64,000 bases of DNA from Planoprotostelium fungivorum (lineage: Eukaryota; Evosea; Variosea; Cavosteliida; Cavosteliaceae): positions 1 to 64,000 of the forward strand of contig MDYQ01000150.1 of assembly GCA_003024175.1 (NCBI GenBank), in the 5' to 3' direction. The position numbers were made by a program, and so were the translations under genes. This document shows, piece after piece, positions 21,664-34,337 of the stretch. The stretch's first letter is position 1, and the number at the start of each line of letters is the position of its first letter. Under the pieces are notes generated by a model. That model saw nothing but the letters and a program-made list of their open reading frames with translations. It ran no database searches and was not told the DNA's origin.

Positions 21664-23593
21664 ATGGAACATAACATCAACAACAATGTCTCCTCCACTC
21701 TCTTCCTAGCTGAACTTCCCTTCGACATCACACAAGAAGATCTCGTCTCCATCTTCGAGGTGTACGATGGATTTCAATCTGCCCGCATCAGGAAAGACAA
21801 GAACAACAAGTGAGCCATGATCTCATCTACAACCTCTCAGCCCTTCAGCTTGGTCGCTTTCTTGGAATTCTCTGACGCCGACGCGGCTGCTACGGCCAAA
21901 TCCAATGCACAGGGAATCAAATTTGGTATCACCGATAAGTTATTAGGTGCGTACGTCACCACGATCATCTTCTCATGACAACAGTGGTACAATTTGCCTA
22001 CAAGGGCAGCAGATCCAGATCTCGCTGCTCGGACATCAACCTTTCTTACAACGAAGGTGAGAACATGCACGGAGAGGGTGTTGATCTATTCTTAGCCTTC
22101 AGAGATTCCGCTGGTCTCAACAGCTCCATGGGAAGCCTCAATCTCAGTGGAGGTGAGAATCCGAGGAGTTTTCTGTGATGACGTAATCAGGGATCCCCTA
22201 TTCTCCATCTCACTACCACACGACCACCACACCATCCCCCCAGACCAATCATTTGGGCCGCCAGCCCTTCAACGGCATCGATTACATGGACCAAATCAAA
22301 TCTTCCTTTCCCGATCAACCCCAGGTGAAGTGTCCCTTCCTCCCCTTTCTCATTCGAATGAGAAGATCTACAACGCCTTTGTGGACATCATGACGGAGGT
22401 CAGACTGCATCAATTGGACCCTGCAGCAGGGCTGACTGCCATGTGCGACCTCTTCAAAGAACGAGAGGAACTGATGTCAGGTCTCAACTCCCTCTTCCCA
22501 GGCTACCGCGTAGACAGAAATCCCAACGGAGAGTGTCTCGTTGTAGTTGTCCCAGGTGATCTCCATCTTCCCTCCCAGCTGAATCGAACAGAAGGAAACA
22601 CCATCCCCCCCGCCTTCCTGGGTAAGGGTGTACAGACAGTTCAGCCCATCACCCCAGGGATGAACATACCATCGCTATTTAACAACGGACAGAACACTCT
22701 CTCCAGCAGCCCCAACTATCTCCCCAACTCTTCCTTCCTTCCCTTCGATGCCGGTAGTCCCTTTCACTTCTCCACTCCTCCCTTTGGTAATGGAGTCTTC
22801 CTGGGAACTCCTCCCTCCTCGCTCAATCCTCAAATCCATCCCTTCCCCAGCCCTTCTCTGCCGGTGAGATGTCGTCATGAATGATCATCGTGGGACGTCA
22901 TCATAACACGTCATCACGACATGTGATCGTGAGATGATGATGAGATGTCGTGCATCTCTTGTCGATCTTGTGTGATGGAGGGTTGATGGGATGACAGCCA
23001 CACCTCCGCAGTCGTGGGATGCAGAGCAGTGGACAGGACCTTCCGCTCTCTTCCTCCCTCCCTCCCTTCTATTCCACCGGCCCCTCCTCCTTCAACTATG
23101 TGATTCCCTCATCATCATCTCCTCTCACCTCTCCACAGCCACAGTCACAACAGATCCCCGAAGAGGCCTCCTCCACTCTATACGTAGAAGGTCTACCCTT
23201 AGACGCCACCGAGAGAGAGGTGAATAACGAGTGAAATGATCATTCAAGTTGAACGGAATAGGTGGCCCACATCTTCAGACAGTGGCCGGGCTATCAATCT
23301 TTGCGCATCCTTCAGAAGGACGGAAAGTTATTCACCGGACGCACTTACAACCTGTGCTTCGTCGAGTTTGATAACAAGCACCAAGCCACTCTCGCCATGC
23401 AGCACATTCAAGGTTACAGGTGATCATCGACATCCACATGATGAGATGATGTGATGATGTGATGCTGACGGAGGAAAGGATCGACAAGAACGACAACAAG
23501 GGCATCGTGATCACTTACGCCAAGACCGAACGTAAAGAGAGGAGAAAAACCATCAGCAGCCTTCCCATGCCCGTGCCCAGCCTCACCATCTAG
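21664..23593 (+). CDS. RRM-PAH-RRM fusion: RNA-binding protein with a Sin3-type paired amphipathic helix domain
   Basis: Three domains read in one frame across about eight introns. RRM1 (about 21690-22000) starts STLFLAELPFDITQEDLVSIF and continues FSLVAFLEFSDADAAATA. A Ser/Thr/Pro-rich spacer follows. The middle domain (about 22270-22530) is a paired amphipathic helix: GIDYMDQIKSSFPDQPQ, then IYNAFVDIMTEVR, LDPAAGLTAMCDLFK and LMSGLNSLFPGYRV, the canonical Sin3 PAH order. A long Pro/Ser/Asn-rich linker leads to RRM2 (about 23160-23560) with LYVEGLPLDATEREV (RNP2) and YNLCFVEFDN (RNP1). PAH domains recruit short helical motifs of repressors to the Sin3/HDAC complex; RRMs bind single-stranded RNA. 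I checked phase at every junction between the three domains and it is consistent. A link between RNA binding and transcriptional repression is inferred. Confidence 0.82.
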
Positions 23594-24135
23594 TTCTGTT
23601 CGATCGTCCCAGAGACAATAAACCCACACCGCCTCTTGACTCTCGCCGCTCTTCGTTGCAGAAGCCTGGTCGGTCTAAATCCTCATGAGCAGAGCCGGCT
23701 TTGGTTGTCACCCCTGACGTCAAGAGCCTGTCAAATGAGTCACCAGAGATCTCGGGTGTCTGTTTGTTCGCTTATCTTCGATTTGAGTGTCGTTGAGCTT
23801 CTCTACATGGCCTGGCTCTGTGGGTGGTATGGACGGCCTTGAACCTGCCTCGCTTGCACTTCCTCTGCTGTACCGTCATGATGGTTGTATTTCTACTTTT
23901 GACGTGAGATCTCTGGCGGAGTAGCGGAAGCGAAGGCCCTGTCCTAAATTCGGACTTAAGGCGAGTCCCTAGGAATGGCGGTGACAGACGGTTGTGGGGG
24001 GCAACGTCACCTGTAGTCAAGATTAAAGCTGCTTCTCTTCACATTGCGAATTTGTCAAGTCTGCCACATTCCTCGCGGTATGGCGTTAGAGAGGACTGCT
24101 GTGGTCTCAGTAAGATACAGACGTATACACAGGGG
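23594..24135. other. Intergenic interval, nothing recognised
   Basis: About 540 bp between two plus-strand genes. A poly(A) signal (AATAAA) at about 23615 belongs to the RNA-binding gene. I looked for tRNA or small RNA hallmarks in the GC-rich part (23900-24000) and found no A/B box pair. One TGACGTCA octamer lies at 23715-23722. Confidence 0.4.
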
Positions 24136-27100
24136 ATGGCCCTCTTCGGATTGGCGTTGCTTCTTGCAGCCGCCGTCTTGTGTACCGCACAGACATCAAC
24201 TGAGCTCGTTGCATTGCAGAGACAAGCTTTGATCGATCTGTATCATTCTACGAATGGTGAGACGGGTGAAAAGTTCAATGTTCACATATAACATCAGGAG
24301 ATAATTGGAGGACGAATACCCACTGGCTGAATGACACGCTCGGCTTCTGCGAATGGTCCGGCGTTTCATGTTATTCACAGGATAGAACTATAACCAACCT
24401 GAACCTGGTGAACATTGAACTCAGTTCCATGCTGATTCATCCAGCAAGAGAATAATCTCAATGGGACATTGCCGAATAACATTGGAGACTTGGGTTACAC
24501 CGTAGGGACCTTCCAATTAGACAACAACCCGTTGTTGACGGGAATACTCCCACCATCGATGGCCAACTTTGTCAATGTCTGGCTCTTCGGTCTCGCTGGG
24601 ACAAATCTACAGGGCCCCCCACCTCTTCTCTACCGTTATGCCCAATTAACAACCTTCGTCATCTCTGTGCGTATCATGATGTAATCTGTCCTCATTTTCC
24701 TCAGGGCAGTAATTTCTCGGGACCCTTTCCGATCAGTCTCTGCTCTCTTCCTCAAATGAGAGAGATTCAAATAGAAAGGAATCATTTCACTGGCCCCATC
24801 CCCTCCTGCGTCAGCAATTTCACCAAGGTATGTCCACCCATCTCCGTCTTCTCATCGGCATCAGCTCAATCTCTTCCATCTGAACGACAATCTCTTCAAC
24901 GGGACCATCCCCCAGTCCCTGTGCAACTCGCCCACTTTAAGAGAGATCTACCTGTGGGTCTTCATGATGTTCTCGTGTTACACGGGTGACACTCTTCAGA
25001 CAAAACAACCAATTCGAAGGACAGATCCCACCGTGTATCGGAAACCTCACCTCGCTCAAACAACTCTTCCTCCAGGGAAATCGTCTGTCGGGTGAGCTGA
25101 GAGGAGTTGAGAAGTTGAGCGTTCATAGGCAGTATACCCTCCTCTCTCAGTGGCCTCACATCGATCGATACGATCTATCTGTACAGCAATCGACTGACTG
25201 GCTCCATTCCCCACTTAAATTCAACTCTGCTTCGCAATGTAGAGGTGAGTCGAGATGAGATGACGAGGTGATGGAGAGATGACCTTAGATAGGTTCAGGA
25301 CAATCGATTGAGTGGGGATCTACCTGATCTAAGCGGCTGTACGATACTCGAAACCCTACGATTCGAAAGTGAGAGGAGAGGAGAGGAATGTCACTGAATA
25401 AGAGCAGATAACATGATCACGGGAATCGTCCCCAATTGGACGAAACAATTGAGAACCATCACTGCACAGAATACCTATATCCACGGTAGGAATTCATTTG
25501 TTCATCAACGGGATCTGAAAGAGGACAGGCATCAACGTCACACAGTCTGATTCTCCACTGTGGAGCAATTGCGGATTTAACGACAATTACATTCCCTGCC
25601 CCATCACATCGACTCTCCTCCTCAATCAATGTCACCTATCCCCCACAGACTGCATCTCCCCTCCTTACATCTTCACCCTCTACACCGATGACTTCCTCTT
25701 CGGTGATCTCATCTTCCCATCCCCTCACTCATTCGTGTTCAGAACTTGGAAAGATCGCCGCCCAGGACTTCCCCAATGTCGTGATCACGTTCACCGGGGG
25801 TGATTATCCTGGCTTCACCTTCAACCTTCCCAATTCAGATGTGACATTCATCTTCGATGCCAATGTGGACGTCAGGTTCAACGGTTCGATCTCCATCAAC
25901 GTGAAGACCCTCCAGACCGTCCGCTCCTTTTCCATCTACAACGCTCAGAGTGACGTCTTATTGGATGTGACGGCTACTTCGGTGAATGTGACTGGACTCT
26001 ACATGACGAATTGCGCGGCCACCCGCGGTATCAATCTCAAGGTGGATACTGTTGCCATGGATACCGTAGTCATCCTTCACAATCGACTCTCCTGTGAGTG
26101 GATTCCACATTTTCTCTTCTCATTCTCTTCAGCCGTGTTAGGCATGGTCAGCACCTCCAATTTCAGCATGTCAAACAGCAGAATGGAGGACAATGGAGGA
26201 AATAGCACCATCTCTCTATCTGCCGGTGACGTCGATCAATTTCTACTGGAGAACATCACTTTCTCCGGACAGAAGAGAGGTCTGTACATGTCAACGAACA
26301 CCATCTCATCCCTTTTCTTGGACAACCTGATAGCGAACCGTCACAATGGGGGTGAGTATCTCACCTCTGCTTCTTCTCATGGATACAGGTGCCATCATCG
26401 TTCAGACTCAAACGTTAGATGTTTTATCTGTACGAAACGCAAATTTCTCTACCAATTCCATATCCAATAACGGTGCTGCTATGTCCATCAACGCTACCAC
26501 CTACCTGGGAGACATCCGCGTAGATTCAACCACCATCAGTGGTCATCAAGCCATCCAAGGAGGAGCCGTATACATCACATCACCTTCCATCGCATCCATC
26601 ACCCTCTCCTCTTCATCCCTCTCCCAAAATCGAGCCCTCTACCACGGTGGTGCCATCCACGTAGAGACGAGACAGAACATGAACTGGAACGTGATGGACA
26701 GCAGTTTCACGAACAACCAAGGAAGTGGAGGATCAGGAGGAGCCATCTATCTGAAGACGGATGGAAATGTCACCTTCTCTCTCCTTGGATCATCTTTGAA
26801 TGGAAACCAAGCGGTGGGAGGTGGTGCCATCTACTTGAATTCCTCCCTGGGTCTCTTGAACCAGTTGAACCTGGTGGATGTGAAGGTGGAAGACAATCAA
26901 GCCTCTGGATCGGGTGGTGCCTTCTATTTGGAAGCGAAGGGTGATGATCTGATGATGGATCCATGGACTGACCGGTGATGATCAGGCATCGAGAACGTCA
27001 CGTTGAACGGCGTACATTTTTCGAATAATTCGGGTGGCAGTGGAGGTGCATTCAGCCTCGTGGCGAGACAGGGAGTGGAACAGTTATCCTTGTCATCTGT

Positions 27101-29624
27101 CAATGCAACATCCAACACCGCAGCTCAACGAGGTGGTTTCTTACAAGTGTCCGCACAAACAGGGACGATGAGCGTCATCTCCTCTCAATTCACATCGAAT
27201 CGTGGTGGTACGGATGGAGGTGCATTCTACCTGGGAGGCCTAATCGATCTATCCGTATCATCGGGTACATTCCAATCGAACACGGCTGATGTGAGAACTC
27301 ATCGTCAGTGTGGCACATCTCATCGAGGAATTGATATATGGATAGAGAGGAGGAGGTGTGTACGGTCAGTTCATGAGGAACTTGATCGTCTACAACAACA
27401 CCCTCTTCCGTGACAACAGAGGAGGACAGGGTGGGGGCATGTTCGTCGGAACGATGAGTACGGGGAGCGTCACGAACATGTCCATTTCCTTCTTCGAATC
27501 CAATTCGGCCACATCGGGAGGGGCTCTATTGGTGAGTATCAGAGGATGTGACAAGAATGACACCTGTCAGTTGATGATGGGAGATTATTCGGTCGTCGCT
27601 CCGGCCAAGCAGAAGAGAGATAACTCCGTAGTCTATATGAATAAGATGACGTTCACGAACAACAACGCCACTTTTGGTGGTGCCCTACTCCTCTATGGAT
27701 ATGCTGAGATATCTGAGACCACCTTCTCAGTCAATACCGCACAGTACGGTGAGTTATTTTGAGATGAACCCTTTGTAATCTGATCATGTTCAGGTTCAGC
27801 CGTGGCCCTGATGAACAACAGTGTTATGGCCATTCAATCGGTAGGATTCGATCAAAACAGCGTCTATCTCTCCAACTCTCGCATCCTGTCTAGCTCAGGT
27901 GATTCCATCAAGAGAAAAGATCTCATCTGACCAGGTGTCTTTGTTGTTGTGGTCTGTTCTCAAGGTCAATCTGCGTCGAATAATGGTTATCTCTATTGTC
28001 CTCAGGATAATTCCACCAACTCGAATGACACCAACAACACTGTCACCAATACAACCTCCTCCATAGCTCCTGCAGCAGGTGAATGATGACCAATGATAAA
28101 GCGATGATAACGTGTGTACAGATGGAGGCGCACCCAGCTGGATCATCATTGTAGCTGTGGTGGTGGCAGTGGCTGTATTAGCCTTGATGATCAGCATCAT
28201 TGTCGTCGTACTCAAGAGACGAAGGGAAGCAAGTGAGCCGGACTCCGAGGCTGTTCCCATGCAACTGACCAGTCTATCTGGAAACAACGTCATCTACTAC
28301 CGAGATCTAGATAAGATGGTACAGATCCTCACGACACTCATCTTCTGATCCATCACAGACACAAGTGGGAAGAGGTGCCTTCGGTGTTGTCTATCGGGTG
28401 TGTTGTACTTCTATTTTATTGTTCCTCTGTTTTCGAGGGAGAACTGAACGAGAGAAGGCCGAATGGAGAGAGATCCAAGTGGCAGTGAAACAACTGCTGG
28501 ACATGCAGCACGTGGAGGCCAGTCAGCTCGACGAATTCTCCCGTGAAGTGGCCCTCCTTCAGAGCCTGAAGCATCATCCGGTGAGTCTTGCTCGGGTGTG
28601 ATGAACTGATCGATTTAGAATCTGGTCATGTTCATCGGTATCTCTGTCAGCCCCGATCCCATCTCTCTCATCACTGAATTCTGTGTCGGTGGCAATCTCC
28701 TCGATTTCTTGAGGACCAACAAGGTTAGAGTCACACATTTATATCGTTTCATTCTACTGCAGGGTGACATCAAGTTGGAGATGAAGCAAAAGTTGATCTT
28801 GGGAATTGCATCAGGGATGCTCCACCTCCACACGGAGAACATCGTGCATCGTGATCTGGCCGCGAGAAACGTGAGTTCATCGACGATGTCATCTCATCGA
28901 TGACGGTGGACAGGTACTCCTCTCCGATAACTTTGTACCGAAGATTTCTGATTTCGGTCTATCGAGAAAGATCGACTCTGTGGATGACACGCAGAAGACA
29001 AAGAGTACAATTGGTCCACTGAAATGGATGGCACCTGAAGGTGAGGAGATGTCACGGATTCCATGTTGAACCACGTACAGCCATCGTCAAGAAAGAGTAT
29101 TCGAGTAAATCAGACGTCTATTCCTTCTCCATGACCATGTGAGTCTCTCTCCTCTTCTCTCCTCTTCTCTCCTCTTCTTCCCTCTTCTCTCCTCTTCTCT
29201 CTTCTTCTCTCCTCTTCTCTCTTCTTCTTTTCTCCTCTTCTCTCCTCTGAATGATCCAGGTGGGAGATCTTAACTGAGGGAGTCGATCTGTACGCAGAAT
29301 TATCTCCCGTCAACACGGCCATCGCTGTGACCACTGAAGGGCTCAGACCCATTGTCTCTCCCGAAGTAGAAGCCATATCTCCACGTTTGGTCTCCATCAT
29401 GAAGAGTGAGTGGATGTCCAGGACCTAGTGATGATGTGAACGCAGGGTGTTGGCATACCCTTCCGGGAGAGAGGCCGACGTTCGGAGCCATCTGTAAGTG
29501 GCTGAAGGAGGATCAGAGTCATTTGACACCGGTGGCGGTGGTGTCTGAGATCGATGTGGAGGATAGGAAGGATGGGGTCTATCAACAGATCTCTTCACTC
29601 GAAGTGGGGATGAAATCACCTTGA
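24136..29624 (+). CDS. Receptor kinase: LRR + right-handed beta-helix ectodomain, TM, tyrosine-kinase-like domain
   Basis: The signal peptide MALFGLALLLAAAVLCTAQ is followed by a plant-like LRR N-cap (LYHSTNGDNW) and about eight leucine-rich repeats (NNLNGTLPNNIGDL, NHFTGPIPSCVSNFT, NRLSGSIPSSL). A very long stretch (about 25700-27900) of Gly-Gly-Ala repeats (GGAIYLKT, GGAFYLEA, GGALLLYG) forms a right-handed beta-helix of the polymorphic outer-membrane/pectin-lyase type with many N-glycosylation sites. One membrane segment (WIIIVAVVVAVAVLALMISIIV) and a KRRR stop-transfer follow. The cytoplasmic kinase is complete: GRGAFGVVYR, VAVKQLL, HRDLAARN, DFGLSRK, KWMAPEA, SDVYSFSMTMWEI, CWHTLPGERP. 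The HRDLAARN loop is typical of tyrosine kinases. About 1450-1500 residues, more than 20 introns. It probably senses extracellular matrix, prey or kin at the cell surface. Confidence 0.88.
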
Positions 29625-29942
29625 ATCCAGTGGACATGACGGAAATCAATTGTATGAATAGATCGATATGGTTATGCGGTGGTTTCGTGAATCTCTCTCG
29701 CATTCATAGAAGATCAATCATCATTCGTTCACGTACATTTATATACATCGGGTTGGCCGACACGGGCAGCCCAGGAATAGAAGAAGGAAGCAGTGGTTCC
29801 TGTGAAGATTCAGAAGCAATGGACACTGACGGTGCCAAGCAAGCCGGAGGACGTGCGTCTCTGTGACAGATTCTTACAAGAAAATGGAAACCGTTGTAGT
29901 TCGAACCCTCATTTTGGATTCGCGAACAAAAGACATCACATC
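29625..29942. promoter_or_regulatory. Intergenic interval with AT-rich TATA-like site
   Basis: About 320 bp between two plus-strand genes. The only feature is a TATA-like stretch (catttatatacatc, about 29738-29751), roughly 200 bp upstream of the glutaminyl cyclase start. No coding region of its own is convincing. Confidence 0.35.
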
Positions 29943-31235
29943 ATGTGGAGGTTGTTCCTCCTCGTCACTTATCTTATACACGTCAATGGAAGACTCGCTG
30001 ACGGACCTCTTTGGACATACACAGTGGTCCAGAGTTATCCTCACGATGCAAAAGCATTCACTCAGGTGAAGTCGTCCATTCTCACAAGACTGTCGAACAT
30101 TTGTTCATGATTCACAGGGATTGTATTGGGATCACGAAGACGATTCGTTATATGAAGGAACTGGATTGCACGGATCATCTTGGCTGAGGAAAGTAGAATT
30201 ACAGACGGGGAAGGTGAAAGAATCGCCACATCTGCCACGTGCTGAAATGAGCATAGGTTCTGAAGGAGAAGTCAATCGAACATGAATACTTTGGAGAAGG
30301 CATTGTTCGATTCAAAGAGAAGATTTATCAATTGACTTGGCAGAATCGTCAGATCCTAATCTACGACCGAAACTTCAATCGTCTATCCATCGAGCGATGG
30401 AACTACGAGGTACACTCACTCCCCACTCCTCCATCCATTTCTCACGTATCAACAGGGTTGGGGCATCACTCATGATAATGAAGATCTGATCGTCAGTGAT
30501 GGAACGGATGCCATTCGCTTTTTAGACCCCACTCATCTCAACGTAGATCCATTCTCTTCTCTTCCTCTCTGATCCTCTCTCAGATTAAAAAGACGATCCG
30601 TGTGACTCACAATGGCATCAAAATCGAGAGGCTCAACGAATTAGAATACATCAACGGTACCATCTGGGCCAACGTATGGATGACGGACTACATCATACAG
30701 ATCGACCCCGAGACGGGTACCTCTTCATCATCATCACGTTCGTGACATCATACAGGTGTCGTGACGGGTGTCTTAGACTTGCATGGAATGAGACCGAGGA
30801 AACATGGAGAGGACGTTCTCAATGGAATCGCTTACAACGAGAAGACGAACCAGATCTACGTGACGGGCAAGCTGTGGGCGGAGCTGTACGAGGTGAAGGG
30901 AGGGCGTGAATCAATGTCGACCGTGGAAACAGGTTACGTTTCAACCCAAAGTGGTGTCGACAAAGACGAAAGATGTGACGCCACCCACGAGGAAAGAACC
31001 AAAGTCGTACACGAGAGTGGAGAGAGACAACGTGAGCATGATGACATGTCCATGTGATGACGATCGACAGACACCCGATTCTTCTAACGGAGTGACATCG
31101 AGAGCTCTAGTCCTGGGTGTGACCGTGTTCCTCATCGCCATCGTGACGGGCATCTACTTCTGCATCCAAAAGAGGCGAGTCCATCAGCCGACAGGCTGTT
31201 CCATCTCTTTTGTTCTAGGAGAGGAGAGAGTGTGA
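29943..31235 (+). CDS. Glutaminyl-peptide cyclotransferase, plant/bacterial type, membrane-anchored
   Basis: The N-terminus MWRLFLLVTYLIHVNG is a signal peptide. The catalytic part is a five-bladed propeller of the glutamine cyclotransferase family (papaya/bacterial type, unrelated to animal QC): VVQSYPHDAKAFTQGLYW, LYEGTGLHGSSWLRKVEL, YFGEGIVRFKEKIYQLTWQ, EGWGITHDNEDLIVSDGTD, RLNELEYINGTIWANVWMTD, VLNGIAYNEKTNQIYVTGKLW. The family converts N-terminal glutamine to pyroglutamate. Unusually, a C-terminal membrane segment (ALVLGVTVFLIAIVTGIYF) followed by KRR is present, so the enzyme would be anchored with its propeller outside or luminal. About seven introns of 40-60 bp. Confidence 0.85.
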
Positions 31236-31494
31236 GTTAATGGGAGTCAGGAGGGAGAGGATGAAAAAGTTTGACTTGGGCTCTGCTTTTTGGTTGTGAC
31301 GCAGTGCTCGTTTTGAAGGCTTTCGTGGACAGTTCCTGACGGGTACAGCAGAGAGGCAAGAGGCAAGAGGGAGAGGGATGCTGGGGAGGAGAGAGGAAGA
31401 GGAAGGAAGAAGAAGAGATAAAGACTTTCTGTGCCTGTGAGATGTAAAGTTGTAGTTGTTTTCCTTCTTTGTCGGGCACAAATTGACAAACATC

Positions 31495-34329
31495 ATGCGG
31501 GTAGTCGACCGGTTGAGCTTCGGGCTGATCCTTCTCCTCCTCCATCATGTTGCTTCGGATGAAGAGAAGAGGCAGTTTCCATCCATGTCTCTGACCAACT
31601 GGTTGGATCTTGCTATCACGTGGTCAGGGCCGAGGTCAGTACCTCTTCTTTCGATCTCCTGACAGAAATTTGTAGAGATATTCCATCAGGTCCACCAATC
31701 AGAGCACCTGGCATCACTTCATTTCGATTAGGAGATGATTTCTCCGCCTCATGTCTGTCTCTCGACTCATTCTCCTTACAATTGGTGGATGATGGTACAC
31801 ATGTTCGTTCTGTCACCTTCTCACCCAATCAGCTGGAACCCATTTATACACAAACTCAACATTGTTCGACGGACCAGTGGATTTCAAACCGAAAGAGGGA
31901 GCTTTCATCCATAATCTCAGCAATTATGATGGAACACCCCTGCCATTCAATCTCAGTCGAACAATATACCTACCCCCCAAAGAGCAGTTCTATCTGATAC
32001 GATACGATGTCAAGATACCTGAGGGAGGAAATCCATCGACAGTGAGAGTGAGTCTAGATGTCCATCTGCATCAGGTGATGATGTGTCACCACAGTTATTG
32101 GATTACGTCGGTAGCACACAACCCAGCAATTGGGGAAAGAACTTGTACGCATGGAATGACAACACCAACGATCTCTGGATGGTGGACCTCCGATCGGCCG
32201 GAGGTGATTCGATGATGCAATCTCTGTCACTCACATCGACAGGTTTCTACTTTGGTACCTCCTATTATCCATCAGATACTGATGCTCAATTCCAAGTAGA
32301 AGCTGCCTCTACTGGCCCCTACAACGGTATAAAAACTCCCTGGAGTCAGTTCTCAGACAACGGAACCATCGTCAATTCTACCACTGCCTACCAAGACCAA
32401 CAGGTGATATGGTACGTACGATACGTATCGACGATGACAGGTGTCGATCGGTCAGTTGGGTTCAGTGACATTATCTCCCGGTGGAGAAGTCTCCTTGTAC
32501 TTCTTCAGAATATTACAAACTGATTGGTGAGTCTCATCGTGATGATCGTGATGATGGTGATGATGGTGATCATGAGACATGTACAGGAAGGGTGTCACGG
32601 ATGTTGCCAAACGAATTAGAGGAAATGGACCGAAATATTGGGTACAAAAGACAGCGGAGAGATACGTGGAGTTCCTTCAGAAGGGAAAACAACCAAAGGG
32701 CCTGTCCCCCGCCGCTCAAAATTTCTACGAGAATTCGATACTCTTCATGAAGCATTCGCAGAATCCAGTCTTGGGAACTTTCGTGGCATCTTTCCATCCG
32801 GGTGAGTCCATCTCATTCGAGTGAATACGAATCGATGAATGAATGTGATGACGAATGATGATGATGAACACAGTCTACGGATTTAAAGTTTGGGCCCGCG
32901 ACGCCAGCTTCAGTGCTATGATCATGGACTCTGCAGGATACCACGAAGAAGCTGCCCTCTATCTACAATGGATGTCCAAAGCTGAATTGCGCAGAGGCTC
33001 TCAGAACGGTACGTAACTCGAAATATCTCCGGAAATTCAAACTCTATGTAGAAGTATTGGGCTTTCACACTTGCTACGATTGGTGGACGGGCCAACCTGT
33101 CGGTTTCGTCGAACCACAATACGACAACGCCGGTGCCTTCATCGTGAGCTCTACAACGCTGTAGATCTCCCTCACCTCATAACAGATGGCCGTCCTCTAT
33201 CACTACAAGTTGACCAACGACACTTCGTTCCTGCGTAAAACCATGAAGCAGGTACTCTCGCAGTGGTGATACATCTCACCCACAATCACAGGTCAGAAAC
33301 ATCGAAAAATTCTTCGAGAAGAACGTTGGGCTGTACGGACTCGCTCCCTCTGATTACTCCATCTGGGAAGAGAGCTCGGACCCCATTACAGGTACCCCCC
33401 TTCCCACCGCCTATTTCTCCTTCACTCAGGTATGCACGAAAGAACGACCTCAACCCATAGATGACAGGGTATGTCCTACGGTGGACTCATCAGCGCCTCC
33501 ATCTTAGAAGATATCGTCAAGAACGATAAAAACGCGAGAAAATGTGAAGAGAGAGCAAGAGAGATCAAGTCGGCAGTTCTCGATCACATGTGGGTGAAGG
33601 AAGGTGATTCAGGTTATTTTGCGAGGTCGATATGGAGCGACACCCACGAGATCGACACGAGGTGACTCTTTGGTTTGAAGAGAATCGAGCTGAAGAGAAT
33701 CGAGCTGAAGACATCAGGGTCGATTCTGGCAGCTTGTCCCTCCTCTTCACCGGATTGGTGGACGATGTATCACAGAGGAAGTCACACCTGTCAAAGGTCA
33801 ACCAGAACCTCACCCGACTCGATTACGGCGTGGGAAGGTGAGTCCACCACCACAGGTGATCAAGTCATGACACGTCACAGATACTGGGGCGACGTGTTCT
33901 TCTATAAGTCAAAGTGGAACCCAGGCCATGTGGCCGAAGTAGGAGATGCTACTCCTCCTTGGGGTGTTGTCACCATGGTGAGCATTACATTCTTCTCTCC
34001 TTCTCACGGTCAAAGTTTCTCGCCTGGGCGGAGCTGATGGAGGGAACGAACATCAACAATCGACTCCAGGTGAATGTCATTGTCGACGTCGACGAGACTG
34101 AAGTATGTGATAGTGGATGTTGGACCACAGTGCAGATGGCTTACCCGTGGGAGAGGCCATCGATGGTGTCAGCGGACAATTTGTCATGTCCTCCTGTCCT
34201 GATCTGTGAGCTCATTTGGTGAACGATTTCGATTCTGACGATGAAAGGTACGAATACGCGGGTGTTTACGTTTGGACTGTTCTCATGAGTCAAGGCCTCG
34301 CAGGCTTCCCCAATCCACAGACGTGGTGA
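31495..34329 (+). CDS. Secreted glucoamylase-like glycoside hydrolase (GH15)
   Basis: MRVVDRLSFGLILLLLHHVAS is a signal peptide. The N-terminal half is strand-rich, with GPVDFKPKEGAFIHNLSNY and VDLRSAGG, and looks like the N-terminal sandwich of bacterial-type glucoamylases. The catalytic (alpha/alpha)6 barrel begins near 32590, with FKVWARDASFSAMIMDSAGY and EEAALYLQWMSKA, then YSIWEESSDP and MSYGGLISASI. The end is EYAGVYVWTVLMSQGLAGF. The WARD and WEE positions fit the substrate and general-acid residues of GH15. The enzyme would release glucose from alpha-glucans in food vacuoles or outside the cell. The splice pattern of the first 500 bp after the signal peptide is uncertain because two frames overlap there. 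One intron (33665-33718) holds a tandem 17 bp duplication. Confidence 0.7.
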
Positions 34330-34337
34330 CGATAAAG

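Noticed and set aside
23830-24010. Possible small RNA gene in GC-rich intergenic DNA
   Set aside because: No paired A/B boxes, no T-run terminator and no convincing fold could be traced by eye.
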